A stretch of DNA of 12,300 nucleotides from Chloroflexota bacterium (GTDB taxonomy: Bacteria > Chloroflexota > Anaerolineae > Anaerolineales > UBA11858). Within the stretch, counting starts at the first letter, position 1. Every line of letters begins with the position of its first letter. The position numbers were made by a program, and so were the translations under genes. The notes beneath the pieces were generated by a model. The model did not search any database. It saw nothing but the letters and a program-made list of their open reading frames with translations, and was not told the DNA's origin. The DNA is taken from NCBI GenBank assembly GCA_003513015.1, contig DOTA01000133.1, positions 224 through 12,523 on the forward strand, read 5' to 3'. This document shows, one piece after another, positions 6,990 to 12,300 of the stretch.

Positions 6990-6994
6990 GGAGG
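6990..6994 (+). promoter_or_regulatory. Ribosome binding site deciding the start of the 7002 gene
   Basis: GGAGG followed by AAA lies seven bases before ATG 7002. The frame is open from a GTG at 6972 that overlaps the exonuclease stop, but that GTG would place this strong Shine-Dalgarno inside the coding region, so 7002 was chosen. Confidence 0.85.
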
Positions 6995-7001
6995 AAACCT
7001 G

Positions 7002-8318
7002 ATGAACGATTCAATTCCATCGGCTGATTTACAACGCATCATCGAATCCGCACAGCGTTTGGGCGTTGGGCTGGACGAGACCGCGGCTTTGCAGTGGTTG
7101 ACTGCAATCACTCAAGAACAACCCGGTGAAGAGATCGTGTTCGACGAACGCGAAGGCGTTTTTGGACACCGTATCAGTATGTTGGATTTCAGCCCTGAAG
7201 ATTTGGCCCATTTCCGTAAATTAGGCAGGTTGGTGGAATTTTTCGATGTTCCCGGTAAAGTGGAAACGGCTCTGGCCCTTTCGGGGTCCGCGGCCCAATC
7301 CAAAATCCAGACCTTTCCGGGTGATGCCGATTTCTTCGAGCGCGTCAACATCATCGCCGATTCGCAAGATGAGGCCTGCCAAATTCTGGCCGATTTGATG
7401 TGGCAAAAAGCCATCGACACTTTTAAAGGCCCTACCTATCAGTTATTAGAAGTCAAGTTGGGCAACTATCCCCAAGATATGTTCGTGGATGGCAAGCTAC
7501 ACAAAGCAGGCACACCCATCGCCTGGACTGCGGAACAAGTACGAGCAAAGGAAAAGGAAGGGTATTCGCCGGATGGGACCCCGGCCACGCTTGTTTGGGA
7601 GGATATCGCCTGCAGCCCGGGTTGGTGCAAACTCGATTGGGTGGTCTCCGATCCCCAGCGCGGCCAGTTGGTCAATTGCAGTAATATGCTCGATGTCACC
7701 TGGGAAGCCCCCGATGGCAGCATCACCCCCTTGGATGGTTATCTCGATCCCTATTTTCAGGAAATCTACCTGGATGCGGAGTCTGTGCCGATATTCAACA
7801 AACTTGCCCAGCATGTTTCCGCCAACGCCCTGGATGAATATGTTGAAGCCCTGGAGCGCGAAGTCAACAAATATCTGACCAAAGACATCAACTACGGTAA
7901 AGCCGCTAAACGCATGTATAATGTTTTCCGCCTGACGGGGCGTTATGAGGAAGCCGCCTATTTACGCGAATTGTTTGATGAACCTACCTCGATGCTTTAC
8001 CAGGTTTGGGCCTTGATTCGCACCATGGAAGAGTGCAGCCTGCCCGGAACAGACATCCCTATCGAAAATGTGCAGGCGCAGGCCGATAAACTCATCATCG
8101 CCGTGGTTGAAGCGCTGGAAGGGGAGCAAGAAAGCACCGTAGTGAGCTATTTGCTGCGTCTGCGTGATAAACTGGAAGACCAAAAAGCTGGTGAACCCCT
8201 CACCGCCGAAGTGGAAGCCGCCCGCGCCGAAGTGATTAACATCGTCAATAACTTCTTCTTCGAAAAACTCACCGGCTACCCGGCCATCAAGCTCTACATC
8301 GACGAAATTCAGAAGTAA
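7002..8318 (+). CDS. Uncharacterised protein with nucleotidyltransferase-like signature
   Basis: I do not recognise a named family for this 438-residue soluble protein. Residues 92-111 contain LSGSAAQSKIQTFPGDADFF, which fits the G[GS]-x(9-13)-Dh[DE] pattern of Pol-beta-type nucleotidyltransferases: Gly95-Ser96, eleven residues, then Asp108 and Asp110. A candidate third carboxylate is Asp212 in CKLDWVVSD, which looks like a beta strand. Residues 1-85 look like an N-terminal alpha/beta extension. From about 255 to the end the sequence is rich in Leu, Glu and Ala and predicted mainly helical, with RMYNVFRLTGRYEEAAYLREL resembling a helical hairpin. There is no signal peptide or membrane segment. 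It follows the DEDDh exonuclease by 26 bases, so a shared nucleic-acid or nucleotide role is possible, but substrate and function are unknown. Fold assignment is inference from one motif. Confidence 0.8.
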   Translation: MNDSIPSADLQRIIESAQRLGVGLDETAALQWLTAITQEQPGEEIVFDEREGVFGHRISMLDFSPEDLAHFRKLGRLVEFFDVPGKVETALALSGSAAQSKIQTFPGDADFFERVNIIADSQDEACQILADLMWQKAIDTFKGPTYQLLEVKLGNYPQDMFVDGKLHKAGTPIAWTAEQVRAKEKEGYSPDGTPATLVWEDIACSPGWCKLDWVVSDPQRGQLVNCSNMLDVTWEAPDGSITPLDGYLDPYFQEIYLDAESVPIFNKLAQHVSANALDEYVEALEREVNKYLTKDINYGKAAKRMYNVFRLTGRYEEAAYLRELFDEPTSMLYQVWALIRTMEECSLPGTDIPIENVQAQADKLIIAVVEALEGEQESTVVSYLLRLRDKLEDQKAGEPLTAEVEAARAEVINIVNNFFFEKLTGYPAIKLYIDEIQK

Positions 8319-8325
8319 AAGCGGA

Positions 8326-8398
8326 AAACACGAATACCCTCGAATAAAACGAATGCCGCGAATAGCATTTTTACAGCCTATTCGCGACATTCGTGTTT
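8326..8398. repeat. Composite inverted repeat between convergent genes, possible bidirectional terminator
   Basis: The inner arms CGCGAATAG (8357-8365) and CTATTCGCG (8378-8386) pair perfectly across a 12-base loop. The outer arms AAACACGAAT (8326-8335) and ATTCGTGTTT (8389-8398) also pair perfectly. CGAAT recurs four times on the left side and its complement ATTCG twice on the right, so alternative pairings are possible, including AACGAAT (8348-8354) with the right arm. It fills nearly all of the 90 bases between the stops of the 7002 gene and the aminopeptidase gene. The ATTCGTGTTT wording resembles dispersed intergenic repeats that I recall from several bacterial phyla. Confidence 0.7.
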
Positions 8399-8408
8399 CA
8401 AATGTTCT

Positions 8409-9827
8409 CTACTCCAAACTTTCCAAATAACCCAACACCAACCTGACTCCAAAGCCGGTGGCTTCTTGCCCACCACTGGGGCCGTTCTCAACTGTCGCTA
8501 CGCCCGCGATGTCAATATGCGCCCAGGGCACTTCGTTCAGCACGAACTGCTTGAGGAACAGCCCGCCTACAATCGACGAAGCCAGCGGCTTGCCCGCCGA
8601 GTTGCGCAAATCGCTGTCGCTACCGCGAATTAACTCGAAATACTCCTCATCCAAAGGCAAGCGCCACAAACGCTCGCCGCAGCTTTCCCCAACTTCAGAC
8701 AGGGCAGCGGCTAAATGTTCATCGTTTGACATGATCCCGGCACGCACCTTACCCAGGGCCACCACCACACCCCCCGTCAGCGTGGCTAAATCAAGGATGG
8801 CCCGCGGCCCCAGTTCCCTGCTGGCGTAAGTTAACGCATCCGAAAGCACCATACGGCCTTCGGCATCGGTGCTGACGATCTCAATAGTTTTGCCTGAAAG
8901 CGAAGTGATGATGTCATTGGGGCGGTAGGCCTCGCTCGAAACCATATTTTCGGCTGCGGCCACAATCCCGATCACCCGCGTGGGCAGGTTCAGCGCCGCG
9001 GCAGCCTGCATGATCCCCAAAACCGCCATCCCGCCGCATTTATCGAATTTCATGCCCAACATGCCCTGCGTATTTTTGAGCGAATAGCCGCCGGTATCGA
9101 AGGTAATCGCCTTGCCGACCACTACCACAGGCGCGGCGCTGGCGTCTGCGCCGTTGTGTTCCAGGATGATCATTTGTGAGGGGGTTTTGCTGCCCAGCCC
9201 CACCGCTAAGATTGCCCCAGCCCCCATCTCGGTCAGTTCGGCTTCGCCAAAAACGGTGCATTTCAGGCCAGTGGCGGCAGCTAAATCTCGGGCGCGCGCC
9301 GCCAGACTCACGGGGTTGATCACATTGGGGGGTTCGTGGCTCCACTCGCGGGCCAGGTTGACTCCGTTAACGGTGGCGTTCACTCGCCGGATTTTTGTCT
9401 GGGTCACGGTATCACCCGCCTCTGTCAGCACCCAAACTTCCACCGGGTTGACAGGTGCATCCCCGGCTTTGTACAAATCAAACTGAAACGCGCCTAACAG
9501 CAATCCCTCGCAAAAATCTTCCAGTGCGCCCTCGGGCAGGCTCTCAAAAGCTGAAACGGGCAAGCTCACCAAACCAGCCTGATGCTGCACCAGCCACAAC
9601 CCGGCGGCTTCACCGGCTTTGCGGATGTTTGCAGATTTAAGCTTTTCCGCGGCTCCCAGCGATACCCCGATTTGGCCGGAATCCGTTAAAATGTCGCCGA
9701 CTTTTTTCCCGGGTTTGAGCGGGTTCGGTTCCTCCGGGGCGGCTTCTGGCGAGAGGGTGAGTGCCCCCTCCCAGGCGTGCTTAGGGGCCACTTTCAAGAT
9801 CAGGCGGGGCGGAATTTGTAGAGTCAT
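8409..9827 (-). CDS. Leucyl aminopeptidase, M17 family
   Basis: The 472-residue cytosolic metallopeptidase removes N-terminal residues from peptides using two metal ions and should assemble as a hexamer like the rest of the family. The C-terminal catalytic domain shows the complete set of ligands equivalent to those of E. coli PepA: Lys239 and Asp244 in VGKAITFDTGG, Asp262 in MKFDKCGG, and Asp321 and Glu323 in STDAEGRM. The catalytic Lys251 (GGYSLK) and Arg325 are present. The N-terminal domain (about 1-150) is divergent, as is usual. The family signature NTDAEGRL reads STDAEGRM, so two positions differ while the ligands are intact. GAGGAG within 9835-9841 lies about eight bases before the ATG. 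It follows the redoxin-like gene by 20 bases on the same strand, probably one transcript, and converges on the 7002 gene. Confidence 0.94.
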   Translation of the reverse strand: MTLQIPPRLILKVAPKHAWEGALTLSPEAAPEEPNPLKPGKKVGDILTDSGQIGVSLGAAEKLKSANIRKAGEAAGLWLVQHQAGLVSLPVSAFESLPEGALEDFCEGLLLGAFQFDLYKAGDAPVNPVEVWVLTEAGDTVTQTKIRRVNATVNGVNLAREWSHEPPNVINPVSLAARARDLAAATGLKCTVFGEAELTEMGAGAILAVGLGSKTPSQMIILEHNGADASAAPVVVVGKAITFDTGGYSLKNTQGMLGMKFDKCGGMAVLGIMQAAAALNLPTRVIGIVAAAENMVSSEAYRPNDIITSLSGKTIEIVSTDAEGRMVLSDALTYASRELGPRAILDLATLTGGVVVALGKVRAGIMSNDEHLAAALSEVGESCGERLWRLPLDEEYFELIRGSDSDLRNSAGKPLASSIVGGLFLKQFVLNEVPWAHIDIAGVATVENGPSGGQEATGFGVRLVLGYLESLE

Positions 9828-9847
9828 TTTGGGGTCTCCTCAGAGTT

Positions 9848-10843
9848 TTAGGGCACTTTCAAAAGTGATGAAGCGATGCCAGCCAATTCGGCTTCGTTGA
9901 GCACGCCGGCGCTGACCTGCCAGATTTTGCCGTTCTTGCGGATGAAAATGTTGGTGGGAAGCACGTTGACGCCGTATTGTTTGGCGATTTCATGCTCCCA
10001 ATCCGACATGAGCGTGAAGGTTAGGCCGCCAAAGCGCCCGCTAAAGTTACGCAGCGCCGACTGGCTGGAGCCTACACCTACACCCAAAACCACCAGCCCT
10101 TGATCTTGGTATTGGGCATAAGCGGCTTGCAAACCGGGCATTTCCTGCTCGGATGCCGAATCTTGGGTGTTCAAAAAAACGAGAATCACCGGTTGTCCGA
10201 CAAAATCCCGTAGGTTGACTTCGCGGTTGTTAATGGCGTTGATCAGGGTGAAATCAAGGGGATATTGCCCAATCTCAAGCCCGATTTGATCCTCCGGAAT
10301 CAGTGTGGGCGTGAGGTTGGGATCTGGCGTGGGGGTGTTGCTGACCAGAGGGGTGGCGCTCAACTTAGGGGTAGGTGTGAGGGTGGGCGGCGCGCTAGTG
10401 GGATTTTGTGCCAGACTGAGGGTTGCCACTTCGGGCAGCGGCGGCAATACCAAGGCTTTGTATCCGAAATAGCCCACGAACAACAGAGCCAGGGAAAGAA
10501 CCACAATGATCGCAATCACAATGTTCTTGGGTAGGTGCAGTTTTTTTAGATCGGCCGTAAGTTTTTCGATGATATTCCCATCTGCACTCGCGACAGATTC
10601 CCCCGTGAGCGCGGCCAAGCGCTTTTGCGCTTTGGTGTGGTTGGGCGAGTAGGTTAGAACTTCTTGCAAGCACTCAATCTGATCTTCCTGGCTTTCGACG
10701 GCATAACTCATCAGCCACCAGCCCTGAACGGAGTCGGGATGGGTGTTTAGATAGGTGAGCAATAAACGACGCGTTTCTGCTTTATTGCCAGAACGCAAAA
10801 GTTCTGTGGCCCGCGAGATGGTATCCGTACCGGTTTGTGCCAT
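9848..10843 (-). CDS. TPR-like / membrane-anchored redoxin-fold protein lacking catalytic cysteines
   Basis: This 331-residue protein has an N-terminal TPR-like helical region (about 8-80), a single membrane helix at about 107-130 (NIVIAIIVVLSLALLF), a Pro/Thr-rich low-complexity linker at about 147-182, and a C-terminal TlpA/ResA/AhpC-TSA-like domain from about 188. The topology is probably helical domain in the cytosol and redoxin domain outside. The domain keeps the LVF strand, an EMPGL helix start, and the cis-Pro motif VLPTNIF (Pro296). The position of the CxxC active site, however, reads Asp228-Ser-Ala-Ser231. The only cysteine in the whole protein is Cys58 in the TPR region. Ordinary thiol-disulfide exchange is therefore impossible, and a binding or scaffolding role is inferred. 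GGGGA at 10850-10854 is a modest Shine-Dalgarno for the ATG at 10843. It lies between glyS and the aminopeptidase on the same strand. Confidence 0.85.
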   Translation of the reverse strand: MAQTGTDTISRATELLRSGNKAETRRLLLTYLNTHPDSVQGWWLMSYAVESQEDQIECLQEVLTYSPNHTKAQKRLAALTGESVASADGNIIEKLTADLKKLHLPKNIVIAIIVVLSLALLFVGYFGYKALVLPPLPEVATLSLAQNPTSAPPTLTPTPKLSATPLVSNTPTPDPNLTPTLIPEDQIGLEIGQYPLDFTLINAINNREVNLRDFVGQPVILVFLNTQDSASEQEMPGLQAAYAQYQDQGLVVLGVGVGSSQSALRNFSGRFGGLTFTLMSDWEHEIAKQYGVNVLPTNIFIRKNGKIWQVSAGVLNEAELAGIASSLLKVP

Positions 10844-10871
10844 AAGTTTTCCCCGGAGATAGAATGCCCCC

Positions 10872-10919
10872 GGTCACAAATTACGCTTTTTTAGTAGGCA
10901 GGATGCGCAATTTGTGACC
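10872..10919 (-). repeat. Long inverted repeat in the glyS/redoxin intergenic gap
   Basis: GGTCACAAATT (10872-10882) and AATTTGTGACC (10909-10919) are perfect 11-base arms. Including the next bases gives 15-base arms with one position that is A-C in plus-strand RNA but G-U in minus-strand RNA, so the hairpin is complete on the transcribed strand. The spacer between the long arms is 18 bases. There is no U run after it (GGGGGC follows on the minus strand), so it is not a simple terminator. A REP/MITE-like element or a leader structure for the redoxin gene is more likely. Confidence 0.7.
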
Positions 10920-10930
10920 AGGAAGGGTAT

Positions 10931-10953
10931 AAAAATTGGAGGAGCCTTCCAAA
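10931..10953 (-). terminator. Probable weak terminator after glyS
   Basis: On the minus strand TTGGA and TCCAA pair around a seven-base loop, with one more G-C inside after a mismatch, and TTTTT follows at once. It begins about 22 bases after the glyS stop. The stem is short, so read-through into the redoxin-like gene is plausible. Confidence 0.45.
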
Positions 10954-10974
10954 ACAGACTCTTCCATTATTGGA

Positions 10975-12300
10975 CTAGAAACCTTCCAATTTGCTCAAAT
11001 CGGCGATGCCCTCCGTCAGAGCGGCGATGCGCTGCAAAAGCGCCAGCCGATTATTTTTGACTTGCTCGTCCTCCACCATCACCATCACATCTTCGAAGAA
11101 CTTGTCGATAGCCGGGATTATCGGCACAAAGGCGGTGAGGAAAGCGGAGAGTGGGGAGTGGGGAGTGGAGAGCGACATTGTCTCTTCAGTTGTCTTTAGT
11201 GCCTCGAAAAGCTGACCTTCAGCATCAACTTCGAACAAATCGGCACTGACCACTGACGGCTGACCGCTGACGGCTGACCGCGTAATCCGCACACAGCGAC
11301 TATACGCGGGCAAGATCGTACTCCAATCCTCGCGGGCGACCCATTCCGTCAGTTCTGCAACGGCTTCTGCAGCCTGAGCCGGGTTATGGCCTTGTGCGGC
11401 AACTACGGCCTCCACAATATCGTAGCGGTAGCCTTCATCGAGCAACACATTGCGCAGGCGCTCGATGATGAAACTCAGACACTCGGCCTGGGATTCAGGC
11501 GAGGCCTCAATGGGCAGATTCTCCGCGGCGGCGGTAAGGGCCGGGCGCAGATCGAAATCCAGCTTCCAGGCGATCAGGTTGCCGACCAAGCCCAGGGCAG
11601 CGCGGCGCTGGGCAAAGGGATCTTTGTTGCCGGTAGGGGCCAGCCCAGCAGCGAACAGGCCTGCCAGTGAATCCAGGCGGTCGGCGAGGCCGACAACCAG
11701 GCCGGGTTTGCTCTGGGGCGCGGCATCCCCCGCGGAACGCGGCAGGTAATGGTCGTAAATGGCGTTGGCGATCACAGGCGGTTCCCCGGAAGCCAGGGCG
11801 TAATCGCGCCCGATTGCGCCCTGCAAGGAAGTCATATCGACCACCATGTGGGTGGCGAGATCGGCTTTGCAGAGTTTGGCGGCGCGGGCCGCGGTGAAGG
11901 TCTCCTCGGGGCTGAGATTCAGCATCGGGGCCAGCACGCCTACCAAATGTCCGATTCTGTACGTCTTATCCAGCATCGAACCGAGTGCGGTCTGGAAGGT
12001 TAGTTTCTCCAAACCGGGGATGAAATCCTCCAGCGGCTTCTTCAAATCTTCACGCACAAAATAGGCTGCATCAGCAAAGCGGGCGCGCACCACATCTTCG
12101 TTGCCCTGTTTGATGGCTGCCAGCGAGGTGCCCGCGGGTTTGTTGGCGACAATCACAAAATGGGGCAACAGTTTTTCGCCCTGAAAAATCGGGAAATAGC
12201 GCTGGTGCTTTTTCATCACGCCGATGAGCACTTCGCGGGGCAGTTCCAGGTGGCTGGGGTCGAAATCGCCGCGCAAGGCAGTGGGAGCCTCGACCAGATG
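10975..12300 (-). CDS. glyS: Glycyl-tRNA synthetase beta subunit (partial, C-terminal part)
   Basis: The last 441 residues are visible; the frame is open to the window edge and about 250-270 N-terminal residues should lie beyond it. The beta subunit of the bacterial alpha2beta2 glycyl-tRNA synthetase contributes tRNA binding. Family landmarks are FDPSHLELPREVLIGVMKKHQRYFP near the edge, CKADLATHMVVDMTSLQGAIGRDYA in the HD-like region, DPFAQRRAALGLV, and the C-terminal DALR-like anticodon-binding helices ending NRLALLQRIAAL..ADLSKLEGF. Between RCVRIT and ADLFEVD, and again before SAFLTAF, the frame passes through two heptanucleotide repeat arrays (11244-11278 and 11146-11173), which lengthen surface loops that are less regular in the family. 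The reading frame is preserved throughout, so the gene is probably functional. The alpha subunit (glyQ), or a fused form, is not visible. Confidence 0.95.
   Translation of the reverse strand, partial: HLVEAPTALRGDFDPSHLELPREVLIGVMKKHQRYFPIFQGEKLLPHFVIVANKPAGTSLAAIKQGNEDVVRARFADAAYFVREDLKKPLEDFIPGLEKLTFQTALGSMLDKTYRIGHLVGVLAPMLNLSPEETFTAARAAKLCKADLATHMVVDMTSLQGAIGRDYALASGEPPVIANAIYDHYLPRSAGDAAPQSKPGLVVGLADRLDSLAGLFAAGLAPTGNKDPFAQRRAALGLVGNLIAWKLDFDLRPALTAAAENLPIEASPESQAECLSFIIERLRNVLLDEGYRYDIVEAVVAAQGHNPAQAAEAVAELTEWVAREDWSTILPAYSRCVRITRSAVSGQPSVVSADLFEVDAEGQLFEALKTTEETMSLSTPHSPLSAFLTAFVPIIPAIDKFFEDVMVMVEDEQVKNNRLALLQRIAALTEGIADLSKLEGF
11146..11173. repeat. Heptanucleotide tandem repeat inside glyS (array 1)
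   Basis: There are four consecutive 7-base units: GGAGAGT, GGGGAGT, GGGGAGT and GGAGAGC. They lie within the glyS frame and encode the Ser/Pro-rich loop LSTPHSPLS just before SAFLTAF. Confidence 0.85.
11244..11278. repeat. Heptanucleotide tandem repeat inside glyS (array 2)
   Basis: There are five consecutive 7-base units: CACTGAC twice, GGCTGAC, CGCTGAC and GGCTGAC. They are in the glyS frame and encode the SAVSGQPSVVSA loop. Their unit differs from array 1, which is 70 bases away. Confidence 0.9.

Noticed and set aside
6409..8318. The exonuclease and 7002 genes as a known defence or toxin-antitoxin (MNT-HEPN-type) system
   Set aside because: The 7002 protein is much larger than MNT antitoxins, no HEPN Rx4-6H motif is seen, and the exonuclease is a generic DEDDh protein, so no known system fits.

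Overview
The window looks like a piece of a Chloroflexota chromosome, most likely an Anaerolineae-type bacterium. This is inference from protein resemblance and gene content: an archaeal-type HMG-CoA synthase beside a class II HMG-CoA reductase, a soluble GAF-GAF-HisKA_3 kinase, a TPR/membrane/redoxin hybrid with a Pro/Thr-rich linker, and heptameric repeats inside a gene. There is no rRNA, tRNA, CRISPR array, transposase or phage gene. The tightly packed genes read as an ordinary chromosomal region rather than a mobile island.

Layout. Positions 1-1927 (minus strand) hold the start of the mevalonate pathway: mvaA (HMG-CoA reductase) followed by the 5' part of an HMG-CoA synthase gene that leaves the window. 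Diverging from mvaA is a cytosolic histidine kinase (2037-3755, plus) with two GAF domains, ended by a clear intrinsic terminator. A REP-like hairpin sits in the leader of the next plus-strand group. That group is a dimethylargininase (3913-4671), a diacylglycerol-kinase-family lipid kinase (4702-5640), a PlsC-type acyltransferase translationally coupled to it (5637-6341), a DEDDh 3'-5' exonuclease (6409-6975) and an unrecognised protein with a nucleotidyltransferase-like signature (7002-8318). A composite inverted repeat closes this group against the convergent minus-strand group glyS (partial, 10975-12300), a redoxin-like membrane protein (9848-10843) and leucyl aminopeptidase (8409-9827).

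How the genes fit together. mvaA and the HMG-CoA synthase make mevalonate for isoprenoids. The lipid kinase and acyltransferase are adjacent with overlapping codons and plausibly act together on phosphatidic acid-type lipids. The exonuclease and the nucleotidyltransferase-like protein are separated by only 26 bases and may form a nucleic-acid or nucleotide-related pair, although no known defence architecture is recognisable. The minus-strand trio is mostly housekeeping.

The points most worth a second look are: the nucleotidyltransferase-like orphan; the kinase's first GAF domain, which keeps the His and Tyr of the DosS/DevS haem sensor; a redoxin domain that has lost both catalytic cysteines; an acyltransferase with Glu in place of the HX4D Asp; two different heptamer repeat arrays inside the glyS coding frame; and three intergenic inverted repeats of REP/MITE character.
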